This document shows, in pieces, positions 53,002 to 64,000 of a stretch of 64,000 bases of DNA. Both the position numbers and the translations under genes were made by a program. Numbering within the stretch: position 1 is the stretch's first letter; each line of letters begins with the position of its first letter. Origin of the DNA: Nocardioides sp. ChNu-153 (GTDB lineage: Bacteria > Actinomycetota > Actinomycetes > Propionibacteriales > Nocardioidaceae); contig NZ_JADEVT010000012.1 of assembly GCF_030466625.1 (NCBI RefSeq), positions 39,953 through 103,952 on the forward strand, given 5' to 3'. The notes beneath the pieces are model-generated. The model was not told the origin of the DNA and made no database searches. It saw nothing but the letters and a program-made list of their open reading frames with translations.

Positions 53002-53630
53002 GACGTCGGCTCCGGCTCGCCGGTCACGCCCCGGACGCGCCGCGCGTGCAGCACGAGCACGGCGATGACCACGGGGGCGTCGGTGATGCGTCCCGCGAGC
53101 ACGCCGTCGAGCAGCTCGGCGAACGGCACCCACAGCATCTCCATGTCGGCCTCCTCGTGCTGGAGCACGAAGTCGCCGCGGTCGGTGGCCCGCAGGCCCT
53201 CGGCCAGGAAGATGGAGGCCTTCTCGCTGCTGATCCCGGGCGAGGGGTACGTCGTGACGAGGTGCGTCCAGCGCTCCGCCTCGAACGCCGCCTCCTCGCG
53301 CAGCTCGCGGCGCGCGACCTCCAGCGCCGGCTCCCCCGCCACGTCGAGCAGGCCCGCGGGCAGCTCGACGAAGCGCGTCCGCGCGGCGTGGCGGTACTGG
53401 CGCAGGCACAGCACGCGGTCGTCGTCGTCGACCGCGAGGACGACCGCCGCGCCGGGGTGCTCGAGCACGATGCGCCGGAACGGCGCCTCGTCGTCGGCGC
53501 CGGGGCGGCGGATCCGGTCGGCCCGCAGCGCGACGACCCACCCGTCGCGGTGGAGGTCCTCGCTGGACTCCACCGGCCAGGCGGCGGGCTCGTCGCGGAG
53601 CTCCCCGGGGTCGCGCTGCTCGTCGGTCAC
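52998..53630 (-). CDS. NUDIX hydrolase, ADP-ribose pyrophosphatase type
   Basis: The 210-residue protein has the Nudix box [20 protein letters not shown] and the preceding [12 protein letters not shown], as in ADP-ribose pyrophosphatases (M. tuberculosis Rv1700 is the positional counterpart). It hydrolyses ADP-ribose or related nucleotides. GTG 53630 lies 4 bases after the pyrG stop. Confidence 0.9.
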   Translation of the reverse strand: MTDEQRDPGELRDEPAAWPVESSEDLHRDGWVVALRADRIRRPGADDEAPFRRIVLEHPGAAVVLAVDDDDRVLCLRQYRHAARTRFVELPAGLLDVAGEPALEVARRELREEAAFEAERWTHLVTTYPSPGISSEKASIFLAEGLRATDRGDFVLQHEEADMEMLWVPFAELLDGVLAGRITDAPVVIAVLVLHARRVRGVTGEPEPTS

Positions 53631-53634
53631 CGGG

Positions 53635-56212
<2,578 letters not shown>

Positions 56213-56216
<4 letters not shown>

Positions 56217-57403
56217 GAGAAGAGTCCTTGGATGTAGTCGACGAGGTCGCGGGCCCGGGCGGCGAGGTCGTCGCCCCACTCCTGGCCCACGGGCGTCACG
56301 GAGATGGCGGCGACGAGGGCCAGCAGGCCCACGAGCACCAGGAGGAGCAGGTGCACCGGACGCACCCGGCCGGAGTAGAGCGTCGGCACGGCGGCCGCGT
56401 CCACGAGGCGGGGGCCGACCTTGAGCCGGGTCAGGTAGGTGCTGGCGAGACCGGCGCGCTGCCGGTCGAGGAAGTCGTGGAGGGTCGCGCCGACGCCGAC
56501 GCCGACGATGACGGAGGCCTCCTGGCGATCGGCGACGAGCAGGGCGACGTCCTCCGCCGTGGCCTGGGTCTGCACCTTGCGGGGCCGCACGCCGAGCCGG
56601 TCGAGCTGCGCGGAGGCCTCGCGGCTGATGCCCTCGGGCACGACGGCGATGACGTCGGTCGCGGCCTTGAGCGCCTTGGTCGTGGGCAGGGCGGCGTCGA
56701 GGCCGCTGCTCAGCACGACGACGTCGGCGGGCCGCCCGGCCTCGAGGAGGTCGTCGGCGGCGCGGTCGACGCCGACGAGGACGGGGCGCTGCTCGCGCAG
56801 GAAACGGGACAGGCCGTCGAGCTGCGCCGCGCTGTCCTCGCCGCGGACGACGACGACCACGGGGCGCCCCTCGATGGGCGTCGCCGGCAGCGGCACGCCC
56901 TGGCCGTGGAGCAGGAGGTCCTGCTCGCGGCGCAGGAACTCGCTGGCGTTGTGGGTGAAGGTGTCGAGCTGGCTGGTGAGGCCCTCGCGGGCCGCCTCGA
57001 GCTGGCGGGTGACGAGCGCGGCGTCGACCACGCGACCCGTCGCGACGGCCTCGGCGACGTCCCCGACGTGCACCCGGCCCTCGTGCACCCGGACCACGGC
57101 GCCGTCGCGCAGGCCGCCGGCGGAGCCCAGCTCGTCGACGACGACCACGCCCGCGTCGACCAGCACCTGGGGCCCGCGGTTGGGGTAGCGGCCCGAGATC
57201 ATCGACTGCAGGTTGAGCACCGCGACCACGCCGACGTCGACGAGCGACTGGGCCGTCGAGCTGTCCATGTCGACGAGGTCGACGACGGCGACGTCCCCCT
57301 TCCGCAGACGGGGCAGCAGCGCCGAGACGCGTCGTCCGACGCGTGCGGTGCCGGTGGTGCCGGGGAGGACGTCGGGGCCGTCGGATCGGGTGCGCAGTCT
57401 CAT
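56213..57403 (-). CDS. steA: SteA-like cytokinetic ring protein
   Basis: The 396-residue protein matches the actinobacterial SteA group (Rv1697 position): RRVSALLPRLRKGDVAVVDLVDMDSS at the start, a central thiamine-pyrophosphokinase-like fold (VPEGISREASAQLDRLG), and a C-terminal membrane helix (VHLLLLVLVGLLALVAAISV). In corynebacteria SteA with SteB affects cell separation. The partner gene in that role normally follows, and here that place is held by mctB. ATG 57403 is used. Longer reading to 57490 needs a TTG and is unlikely. Confidence 0.83.
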
Positions 57404-57557
57404 GACCCGTCCATGGTGACAGCGCCCGGGCCCCGTGGGCGGCAAGCGGGACGGGCGCGTCGCGGTGCCCTCGGTCTCGTCCCGGGGCAACCCCGGAGCC
57501 GCCCCGGAGCCGCCCCGGCGGGCGCTCGGGCGCGCAGGCGGGGGCTCAGGCGGGGGC

Positions 57558-59342
57558 TCAGGCGCGGGCGGCTGCCGCGCGGTCCCGCGCGGCGCTGGCC
57601 AGCAGCTCGCGGGCGTGCGCCACGGCGGTGTCGGAGGACTCCAGGCCCGCCAGCATCCGCGACAGCTCCTGCTCGCGTGCCCCCTCGTCGAGCACCGTCA
57701 GGCCCGAGCTGGTCACCGAGCCGTCGCTCTCCTTGCGCACGAGGACGTGGGTGTCCGCGTACGCCGCCACCTGCGGCAGGTGGGTGACCACGAGCACCTG
57801 CTTGTGCACGGCGAGACCCGCGAGGCGGCGCCCGATCTCGATGCCCGCCTTGCCCCCGACGCCCGCGTCGACCTCGTCGAACACGAAGGTCGGCACCGGG
57901 CTCGTCGCTGCCAGCGAGACCTCCAGGGCCAGCATCACCCGGGACAGCTCACCCCCCGACGCGCCCTTGGTCAACGGGCGCGGGTCGGCGCCGGTGTTGG
58001 CCGCCAGCAGCATCTCGACCTCGTCGAGGCCGTGGCGGGCGAAGCGGAGCACGCGCTCCCCCACCCGCAGCGGCGCCCGCTCGGTGCCGTCCCCGGCGCC
58101 GTCCCCGTCACCGGCGCCGGGGTCGACCTCCTGCTGGCGCACGTCGATCCGGAAGCGGGCGTGCGGCATGGCGAGGTGGCCCAGCTCGGCCTCGACCCGC
58201 TCGGCGAGCCGGCCGGCGGCGTCGGTGCGGGCGGTGCTGAGGCGGGATCCGACCTCGGCCAGCTGGTCCCGCAGCGTGCGGCGCCGCGCGCGCAGCTCGT
58301 CGATGCTGTCGTCGGCGGACTCCAGCTCGGTCAATCGGCGCGCGGAGCGCTCCGACCAGGAGAGCACCTCGGCAATGGTGTCGCCGTACTTGCGGGTGAG
58401 GGCGATGAGCGCGGCGCGGCGCTCGGAGACGGCGGCGAGCCGGGCGGGGTCGACCTCGACGCCCGTGGCGTACGACGCGACGTCTCCCGCGAGGTCGGTG
58501 AGGAGGTAGCCCACCTCGGCGAGCCGCTGGGCGAGCGCCGCGGCGGCCGGGTCGTGCTCGGCGACACCGTCGAGCGCGCTGCGGGCCGCCGCCATGGCGC
58601 CGAGCGCGTCGGGGGCGCCCACCTCGCTCGACAGCGCCTCGCGGGCGGTCTCGGCGGCCGTGCGCAGCTCGTCGGCGTACCCCAGGCGGGACTCCTCCGC
58701 GGCCAGCTCGTCCTCCTCGCCGGCACCGGGCGCGACCTCCGCGATCTGGTCCAGCCCGAAGCGCAGCAGCTCGGCCTCGCGGGCCCGCTCCTGGCTCGAG
58801 GCGACGACGTCGGCGAGCTCGCGCTCGGTCGTGACGAGCGCGTCGTGCAGCTCCCGGTACGCCGCGGCCGCCTCGGCGACGGGAGCGCCGCCGAAGCGGT
58901 CGAGCGCCTCGCGCTGGGCAGCGGCCCGCAGCAGCCGGTGCTGGTCGGACTGGCCGTGCACCGCGACGAGCGGCTGGGCGAGCTCGCCCAGCACGGCCAC
59001 GGGGACGGTGGCGCCGCCGGCGTACGCACGGCTGCGACCCTCGGCGGAGATGTTGCGGGCGAGGACGGCGCGGTCGTCCTCGACGACGCCGCCGGTCTCC
59101 TCCACCGCGGCGGCGAACCCGTCGAGCCCGCCGGTCAGCACGACACCCTCGACCCGCGCGGCCTTGGAGCCCGAACGCACGGCCCCGCTGTCGGCCCGTC
59201 CGCCCAGCAGCAGGCCGAGGGCCGTCACGACCATGGTCTTGCCCGCGCCGGTCTCACCCGTCACCACCGTGAGACCGGGGCCGAGGGTCAGGGTCGAGGA
59301 GTCGATGACCCCGAGCGAGCGGATGCGGATCTCCTCAAGCAC
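57558..59342 (-). CDS. recN: DNA repair protein RecN
   Basis: RecN is an SMC-like protein acting on double-strand breaks. The 594-residue protein has the N-terminal ATPase half with GETGAGKTMVV, a coiled-coil middle, and the C-terminal half with signature GASGGELSRVMLAL and FDEVDAGVGG. GTG 59342 lies inside the end of nadK (8-base overlap). No LexA box was seen upstream. Confidence 0.95.
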   Translation of the reverse strand: MLEEIRIRSLGVIDSSTLTLGPGLTVVTGETGAGKTMVVTALGLLLGGRADSGAVRSGSKAARVEGVVLTGGLDGFAAAVEETGGVVEDDRAVLARNISAEGRSRAYAGGATVPVAVLGELAQPLVAVHGQSDQHRLLRAAAQREALDRFGGAPVAEAAAAYRELHDALVTTERELADVVASSQERAREAELLRFGLDQIAEVAPGAGEEDELAAEESRLGYADELRTAAETAREALSSEVGAPDALGAMAAARSALDGVAEHDPAAAALAQRLAEVGYLLTDLAGDVASYATGVEVDPARLAAVSERRAALIALTRKYGDTIAEVLSWSERSARRLTELESADDSIDELRARRRTLRDQLAEVGSRLSTARTDAAGRLAERVEAELGHLAMPHARFRIDVRQQEVDPGAGDGDGAGDGTERAPLRVGERVLRFARHGLDEVEMLLAANTGADPRPLTKGASGGELSRVMLALEVSLAATSPVPTFVFDEVDAGVGGKAGIEIGRRLAGLAVHKQVLVVTHLPQVAAYADTHVLVRKESDGSVTSSGLTVLDEGAREQELSRMLAGLESSDTAVAHARELLASAARDRAAAARA

Positions 59343-60402
59343 CGGGCTCTCCCGTCGGGTGGGTCGGGTGGGTCGGGTGGGTCGGGTGGGTCGGGTCCGC
59401 GGGGCCGGCGGTGGCGCCGCCGGGGCCGACGGGGGTGCTCGCGGCGGCGGTGGCCTCCGCGTCGACGGCGAGGTCGCGCAGCCGGCGCTCGGCGGCGCCG
59501 CGCCACCCCTCGACGGGCAGGCCGAACTTGGCGACGAGACGGTCGGCGAACGGCGAGGCGTGCAGCCGCACGAGCCGCACGGGCCGCGTCCCGCGGGTGA
59601 CCTCGATGCGGGCCCCCTGGGGCAGGTCGACCGCGCGCCGCCCGTCGCACCACAGGACCCCGGCGCTGGTCCCGGGCGTGACGATCTCGACCGCCAGCAC
59701 GGAGGTGGGGGCCACCACCATGGGGCGGGCGAACAGGGCGTGCGCCGAGATCGGCACCATCAGCAGCGCCTCGACCTCGGGCCACACGACGGGCCCGCCC
59801 GCGCTGAAGTTGTACGCCGTGGACCCCGTCGGCGTGGCGAGCACGACGCCGTCGCAGCCCCACCGCGACAGCGGCCGCCCGTCGATCTCCAGGACCAGCT
59901 CGAGCATCCGCTCGCGCGCGGCCTTCTCGACGGAGGCCTCGTTGAGCGCGAACGTGCGCTCGACGACCTCACCGCCCACCACCACGGTGACCTCGAGGGT
60001 CAGCCGCTCCTCGGTGGTGTAGCGCCGCTCGACGATCGCCTCGATGGTCGAGGCCACGTCGTCGTGCTCGGCCTCGGCCAGGAACCCGACGTGGCCCAGG
60101 TTGACCCCCAGCAGCGGCGTCCCCGACGCGCGGGTGCGCTCGGCGGCCCGCAGGATGGTGCCGTCGCCGCCGATGACGACGGCGAGCTCGAGGCCGGCGT
60201 CGGCGAGGTCCCCGTCCTGGACGACGCGCACCGCGCCCGCGTCGAGGTCGAGGTCGGGCGCCTCGTCGGCCGGCACGAGCACCTCGAGCCCGCCCGCGTG
60301 CAGCGCCCGGCAGAACTCCTCGGCCACCACCCGGGCACCGGCCCGGCCGGTGTGGGTGAGCAGGAGGACCCTGCGGACGTCCGTGGGCACGTCGGTGGTC
60401 AC
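59335..60402 (-). CDS. nadK: NAD kinase
   Basis: NadK makes NADP from NAD. The 355-residue protein has VIGGDGTILRAAE, NLGHVGFLAEAE, ATPTGSTAYNFSAGG, and typical spacing. The last about 20 residues are a THP tandem repeat encoded by 9-base units. GTG 60402 overlaps the tlyA stop (GTGA). Confidence 0.95.
   Translation of the reverse strand: MTTDVPTDVRRVLLLTHTGRAGARVVAEEFCRALHAGGLEVLVPADEAPDLDLDAGAVRVVQDGDLADAGLELAVVIGGDGTILRAAERTRASGTPLLGVNLGHVGFLAEAEHDDVASTIEAIVERRYTTEERLTLEVTVVVGGEVVERTFALNEASVEKAARERMLELVLEIDGRPLSRWGCDGVVLATPTGSTAYNFSAGGPVVWPEVEALLMVPISAHALFARPMVVAPTSVLAVEIVTPGTSAGVLWCDGRRAVDLPQGARIEVTRGTRPVRLVRLHASPFADRLVAKFGLPVEGWRGAAERRLRDLAVDAEATAAASTPVGPGGATAGPADPTHPTHPTHPTHPTGEPGA
59354..59396. 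repeat. 9-base tandem repeat with G-quadruplex potential
   Basis: The plus strand carries nine GGG runs in 39 bases (59357-59395) with 1- or 2-base spacers, from units GGGTCGGGT. It encodes the Thr-His-Pro repeats at the NadK C-terminus and ends 12 bases before the recN start codon. Confidence 0.85.
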
Positions 60403-61199
60403 CGCGAGACCTCCTCGAGGATGTGGCTGGCGTCGATCTCGGCGGGCCCGCGGCGCAGCCACAGGAAGAACTCCACGTTGCCCGACGGGCCCGGCAGGGG
60501 GCTCGTCGCGACGGCGCGCGCGCCCCAGCCGCGGGCCGCCGCGGCGTCGGCCACGGTCGTGACCGCCTCGGCGCGCAGGGCGAGGTCGCGCACGACGCCG
60601 CCCTTGCCGACGCGGTCCTTGCCGACCTCGAACTGCGGCTTGACCATGAGGGCGAGGTCGCCGTCGGGTGCGGTCACCGCCAGGAGCGGTTCGAGCACGA
60701 GCACGAGCGAGATGAAGGACAGGTCGCCGACGACGAGGTCGACGGGCCCGTCGGTGACGGTGAGGTCGAGCTCGCGGATGTTGGTGCGGTCGCGGACCAC
60801 GACCCGGGGGTCCTGCCGCACCGACCAGGCGAGCTGCCCGTAGCCCACGTCGACCGCGACCACCTCGGCGGCGCCGCGGCGCAGCAGCACGTCGGTGAAC
60901 CCGCCGGTGGAGGCCCCGGCGTCGAGGCAGCGGCGGCCCTCCACGAGGAGGCCGGCGGGGCCGAAGGCGTCGAGCGCGCCGACCAGCTTGTGACCGCCGC
61001 GCGACACGTACTCCGGGCCGCCCGGGTCTTCGCGCACGACGATCGCGACGTCGGTGGTCACGCCGGTGGCGGGCTTGGTCGCGACGGCGCCGGCGACGCT
61101 CACGCGACCGTCGGCGATGAGGGTGCTGGCGTGCTCACGGGAGCGGGCGAGGCTGCGACGCACGAGCTCGGCGTCGAGCCGCAGGCGGCGGGGAGGCAT
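60399..61199 (-). CDS. tlyA: TlyA family rRNA 2'-O-methyltransferase
   Basis: TlyA methylates rRNA near the decoding and subunit interface, and its loss gives capreomycin resistance in mycobacteria. The 266-residue protein has an S4 domain (RLDAELVRRSLARSREHA) and an FtsJ-like fold with CLDAGASTGGFTDVLLRRGA. ATG 61199 is used. Its 3' end overlaps nadK as GTGA. Confidence 0.94.
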   Translation of the reverse strand: MPPRRLRLDAELVRRSLARSREHASTLIADGRVSVAGAVATKPATGVTTDVAIVVREDPGGPEYVSRGGHKLVGALDAFGPAGLLVEGRRCLDAGASTGGFTDVLLRRGAAEVVAVDVGYGQLAWSVRQDPRVVVRDRTNIRELDLTVTDGPVDLVVGDLSFISLVLVLEPLLAVTAPDGDLALMVKPQFEVGKDRVGKGGVVRDLALRAEAVTTVADAAAARGWGARAVATSPLPGPSGNVEFFLWLRRGPAEIDASHILEEVSR

Positions 61200-61208
61200 C
61201 GAGCGCGG

Positions 61209-61415
61209 TCACCCGGCCGTCGTGCCGTCGAGCACGCGGCGCAGCCCGGCGTGGACGCTCTCGAGCACGGCGACGTGGTCGACGACCGGCGTGCCGTCGA
61301 GGGCGGCGAGCTCGGCCACGACCGCGTCGACGTCCGCGTCGCCCGTCGGCTCCACGACGACCGGGCCGACGCGGTCGTCGAGGTCGACCGGGGGCACGGG
61401 ACGGGAGTCGGACAT
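61209..61415 (-). CDS. Small conserved-position hypothetical protein (68 aa)
   Basis: A 68-residue acidic protein (PVVVEPTGDADVDAVVAEL, HVAVLESVHAGLRRVLDG) with helix-forming C-terminal half and no membrane segment. A small gene occupies the same place between the HAD gene and tlyA in other actinobacteria (Rv1693 position), so it is likely real. ATG 61415 follows TAGCCT by 7 bases. No function is known to me. Confidence 0.7.
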   Translation of the reverse strand: MSDSRPVPPVDLDDRVGPVVVEPTGDADVDAVVAELAALDGTPVVDHVAVLESVHAGLRRVLDGTTAG

Positions 61416-61428
61416 GCTGCCGAGGCTA
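61415..61428 (-). promoter_or_regulatory. -10 box of a leaderless promoter (68-aa gene)
   Basis: TAGCCT on the minus strand at 61423-61428, 7 bases, then ATG 61415. It overlaps the stop of the HAD gene and may start an internal transcript for tlyA onward. Confidence 0.5.
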
Positions 61429-62463
61429 CCTGTCGGCTCCCCCGTCGTACGGCGGCAGCCCCGGGCTGTGGACGGCGCCCACGTCCGCGGGCGCACCGGT
61501 GACGTCGAGGTGGTGCCACAGGGCGACCGCCGCGGCGCGCCACCAGTCCGACGCCGTGCCGGCCGCGTCCCCGCGGCCCTCGACCTGCAGGCGGCCGTCG
61601 GTCACCGCGGCGCTCCAGGCCCCGAGGTCGACGCGGCCGTCGACCACCTCGACCGCGGGCTGCGGCTCGAGGAGACCGCCCAGGTCGGCGGCGACGTACG
61701 ACGGCCGGTGCCCCACCGCGCACGTGGCGAGGTCGGCCAGACCGGAGACGCCCGTCATCACCAGCAGCGTCGGCACGTCGACCGCGATCCCGCCGTCGAT
61801 GTCGGTGTCGAGGCGGTCGCCGACCATCAACGGCCGCTCGGCGCCGCAGCGCTCGATCGTCGTCTCCAGCAACGGGGGCGAGGGCTTGCCGGCGACTTCG
61901 GGGGTGACGCCGGTGAACCCCTGGAGCATGGCGACGAGCACGCCGTGCCCGGGGGCGGGCCCGCGCGGGGTCGGGATCGAGCCGTCCGTGTTGCTCGCGG
62001 TCCAGGGCAGCCCGTCGCGGATCCGCACGGCCACCGTCATGAGGTCGCGCCACACGACGTCGGGCCCGTAGCCGGTCGCCACGGCCACCGCCTCGTCCTC
62101 GGCCCCGACGGGCACCAGCCCGACCTCCTCCAGGGCCTCGCGCAGGCCCGCCGCCCCGAGCGCGACGACGCGCGCCCCGGCACCCCAGCGGGCACGCAGG
62201 CGCATCGCCGCGGCCTGCGCGGAGGTGACGACGTCCGCTACCTCGGCGGGTACGCCGACCTCGGCCAGGTGGGCCGCCACGACGCCCGGGGGGCGGGAGG
62301 CGTTGTTGGTGACGAAGGCGAGGCGGGTGCCCCGTTCGCGCACGTGTGCCAGGTGGGTCGCCGCACCCGGTACGCCCTCCCCGCCGACGTACACGACGCC
62401 GTCCAGGTCGAGCATGACAAGGTCGTGCGCCTCGCCCAGCGGTCGCTCGGTGGTGGCCAGCAC
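61426..62463 (-). CDS. HAD-IIA family sugar/nucleotide phosphatase
   Basis: The 345-residue protein has the HAD nucleophile motif MLDLDGVVYVG, motif II in FVTNNAS, and the C-terminal VAGKPSPPLLE and MVGDRLDTDIDGG. It is of the NagD/phosphoglycolate phosphatase type, where the physiological substrate varies. The M. tuberculosis counterpart by position is Rv1692, reported as a glycerol-phosphate phosphatase. GTG 62463 has AAAGGGG 7-8 bases upstream. Confidence 0.88.
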   Translation of the reverse strand: MLATTERPLGEAHDLVMLDLDGVVYVGGEGVPGAATHLAHVRERGTRLAFVTNNASRPPGVVAAHLAEVGVPAEVADVVTSAQAAAMRLRARWGAGARVVALGAAGLREALEEVGLVPVGAEDEAVAVATGYGPDVVWRDLMTVAVRIRDGLPWTASNTDGSIPTPRGPAPGHGVLVAMLQGFTGVTPEVAGKPSPPLLETTIERCGAERPLMVGDRLDTDIDGGIAVDVPTLLVMTGVSGLADLATCAVGHRPSYVAADLGGLLEPQPAVEVVDGRVDLGAWSAAVTDGRLQVEGRGDAAGTASDWWRAAAVALWHHLDVTGAPADVGAVHSPGLPPYDGGADR

Positions 62464-62501
62464 GGGTCGCCCCTTTCGTCGGTCGGGTTGCCGCGGCACC
62501 C

Positions 62502-62514
62502 TACGATGCCTCGG
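62502..62514 (+). promoter_or_regulatory. -10 box of a leaderless promoter (DUF1015 gene)
   Basis: TACGAT at 62502-62507, then 6 bases, then GTG 62514. Confidence 0.55.
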
Positions 62515-63641
62515 TGGAGCCCGACGACGTGACCATCGCCCCGGCGGTCGGTCCTCCCGTCGAGCTGCACCCCTTCGCCGCCACGCGGCTCTCACCGGCG
62601 CGGGTCGGCGACCCGGCGTCCGCGCGCCTCCTGGCCCGTCCCCACCGGGCGGTGCCCGAGCGCATCCAGCGGTGGCGCCGCCTGGGCAACCTCGTGCAGG
62701 ACGACCGCCCAGCCCTCTACGTCCATGAGTACAGCAGCCAGGGGCTGGCCGTCCGGGCCGTGGTCGGTCTGGCCGCCGTGCACCGCTCCGCGGCCACCCT
62801 GGCCGGGCCCGGCATCGTGCCCCACGAGGACGTGGACCGGCACCAGGCCGAGGAGCTGGCCGCGCGCATGCACGCCATGCGGGTCAACCCCGCCCCCATC
62901 CTGCTGGCCCACCGTGCGGGTGCGGCCACGCGCGCGTGCGTCGACGACGCCACGCTGGCCGCGCCGCTGACGGACTACGTCGACCGCGCCGGGCAGCGGC
63001 ACCGGTTCTGGGCGGTCACCGACGAGGCCGCCGTCGCAGACCTCGCGGCGTCGTTCCGCGAGGCACGGCTGCTGGTGGCCGACGGGCACCACCGGCTCGC
63101 GGCCTACCAGCTGCTCGACGCCGAGGAGACCGAGCCCGGCTGGGACCGCGGCCTCGTGATGGCGGTCGACCAGTCGGACACCCCGCTGTTCCTGGGCGCC
63201 ATCCACCGGGTGCTGCACGGCGTGGACGCCATGGCACTGGTGGACGCGGTGCGCCTGCGGGGGATCGGCGACCTGCGGCACCTGGGAGACGCCTCCCCGG
63301 TGGTGGCGCTGGACCAGCGGACGCTCGTCGTCACCACGGGTGAGGACTCGTGGGCCGTCACCATCCCCGAGTCGAGCACCTTCGCTCCCGTCGAGGTGCT
63401 CCACCGCGAGCTCCTCCCCCACGTGCCCGCGCACCGCGTCGAGTTCCACCACACGGCCGAGGCGGCGTTGGCGCGGTTGACGTCGCCCGCACGGGGAGCC
63501 GAGGAGCGCACCGTCGTGCTCGTGCCGGCTCTCACGTACGACGCCGTGGACGCCGTCGTCGCGGCCGGGCGCCGACTCCCCGAGAAGGCGACGTCCTTCC
63601 AGCCGAAGTCGAGCATCGGCGCCATCATGCGCGCGTTCTGA
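62514..63641 (+). CDS. DUF1015 family protein
   Basis: The 375-residue protein shows the family features LVADGHHRLAAYQ in the middle and PEKATSFQPKSSIGAIMRAF at the C-terminus. DUF1015 proteins are widespread, soluble and without a firmly known role, though the conserved His pairs and KATxF hint at an enzyme. It is divergent from the HAD gene and convergent with the rRNA operon. Confidence 0.85.
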   Translation: MEPDDVTIAPAVGPPVELHPFAATRLSPARVGDPASARLLARPHRAVPERIQRWRRLGNLVQDDRPALYVHEYSSQGLAVRAVVGLAAVHRSAATLAGPGIVPHEDVDRHQAEELAARMHAMRVNPAPILLAHRAGAATRACVDDATLAAPLTDYVDRAGQRHRFWAVTDEAAVADLAASFREARLLVADGHHRLAAYQLLDAEETEPGWDRGLVMAVDQSDTPLFLGAIHRVLHGVDAMALVDAVRLRGIGDLRHLGDASPVVALDQRTLVVTTGEDSWAVTIPESSTFAPVEVLHRELLPHVPAHRVEFHHTAEAALARLTSPARGAEERTVVLVPALTYDAVDAVVAAGRRLPEKATSFQPKSSIGAIMRAF

Positions 63642-63717
63642 CGACCCCGCGGCCCTGCGTCGCCCTGACCGTCCTCGGCGAGTCGAACCGAGCCGTCAAG
63701 AACGTCGGGAAATAGCA

Positions 63718-63749
63718 CTAGGGCGACCCTCCGAAGAGGGTCGCCCTAG
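63718..63749 (-). terminator. Terminator of the rRNA operon
   Basis: A perfect 14-bp stem (63718-63731 and 63736-63749) with a CGAA tetraloop, 12 bases past the 5S rRNA 3' end, followed on the minus strand by TGCTATTT. It may also stop transcription from the DUF1015 gene. Confidence 0.85.
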
Positions 63750-63760
63750 GCGAAAGGATG

Positions 63761-63878
63761 TCCGGCGGCGTCCTACTCTCCCACGACCTCCCGGTCGCAG
63801 TACCATCGGCGCTGAGAGGCTTAACTTCCGGGTTCGGAATGGGACCGGGTGTTTCCCTCTCGCTATGACCGCCGTAAC
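63761..63878 (-). rRNA. rrf: 5S ribosomal RNA
   Basis: The minus strand begins GTTACGGCGGTCATAGCG and carries CCATTCCGAACCCGGAAG and TAAGCCTCTCAGCGCC, GATGGTACTGC, and GAGAGTAGGACGCCGCC, the conserved parts of actinobacterial 5S rRNA. The ends pair (GGCGG with CCGCC). Length is about 118 bases; ends are accurate to one or two bases. Confidence 0.95.
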
Positions 63879-64000
63879 TCTATTGACTTACACAATCCCC
63901 GCATGTCGTCCCCACCGGTCAAGTGTGGGGGCAGCGGGATGGTGTGTTGTCTCAGACACCAGACAGTGGACGCGAACAATAACAAGCAGCATGACGATTG
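63879..64000 (-). other. 23S-5S rRNA spacer (partial)
   Basis: Not coding. It contains a hairpin CCCCAC / GTGGGG (63910-63930) extended by outer CCCGC / GCGGG pairs, probably an RNase processing structure. I do not recognise the 23S 3' end, so the 23S gene starts beyond the window. Confidence 0.6.

Noticed and set aside
63879..64000. 3' end of 23S rRNA
   Set aside because: None of the conserved terminal 23S sequences is visible; the stretch fits the 23S-5S spacer.

Overview
This 64 kb window comes from a very GC-rich actinobacterial chromosome and looks like ordinary core genome, not a mobile island. The evidence is the gene content and order: RbpA, WhiA-YvcK-RapZ-UvrC, SufR-B-D-C-S-U-T, SteA-MctB and an actinobacterial VLRF1 protein. 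Much of it matches, from memory, two stretches of the Mycobacterium tuberculosis map (about Rv1420-Rv1473 and Rv1692-Rv1713), here placed close together. There are no mycolic-acid genes, and the style (GTG starts, CGTACG-rich codons) suggests Propionibacteriales / Nocardioidaceae. That family assignment is inference. I see no CRISPR array, tRNA, prophage or insertion sequence.

Layout. (1) 1-5530: the end of an ABC exporter, a membrane class III nucleotide cyclase, an ABC-F ATPase, an APH-fold kinase and a VLRF1-type peptidyl-tRNA hydrolase. (2) 5544-12720: a complete SUF iron-sulfur assembly operon led by the regulator SufR, with a Rieske ferredoxin inside and a SufT that carries a histidine-rich extension. 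(3) 12808-16671: an ABC transporter pair and the heme A genes ctaA and ctaB. (4) 16853-22474: tkt-tal-pgi-pgl for the pentose phosphate pathway, without the usual zwf and opcA. (5) 22597-35288: rbpA, secG, the glycolytic genes tpiA-pgk-gap, whiA-yvcK-rapZ-uvrC, a Tat lipoprotein Rieske protein and uvrA, which has a LexA box and a histone-like lysine tail.

(6) 35480-41665: a mixed, mostly plus-strand block with a metallo-beta-lactamase-fold hydrolase, a small Cys-rich protein, topoisomerase IB, a dicarboxylate symporter, a flavin reductase, an esterase and a methyltransferase. (7) 41692-62463: twenty consecutive minus-strand genes, from a HAD phosphatase down to Der, many overlapping by 4 bases. 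They cover ribosome maturation (TlyA, an RluB-type enzyme, Der), NAD kinase, RecN, cell division (SteA), CTP synthesis, XerD, a helicase and the chromosome segregation set ParA / small RHH-like protein / ScpA / ScpB. (8) 62514-64000: a DUF1015 protein facing the distal end of an rRNA operon (terminator, 5S rRNA, part of the spacer).

Regulation that can be read directly: at least twelve genes have a TANNNT-like -10 box only 6-9 bases before an ATG or GTG, so their mRNAs are probably leaderless. Translational coupling by ATGA or GTGA overlaps is pervasive. The most unusual items are the repeat and palindrome cluster upstream of the ParA / RHH-like pair, the lysine tail on UvrA, the His-rich SufT, a G-quadruplex-capable repeat at the nadK-recN junction, a two-copy interspersed hairpin element and an over-represented GTCGTACGAC palindrome.
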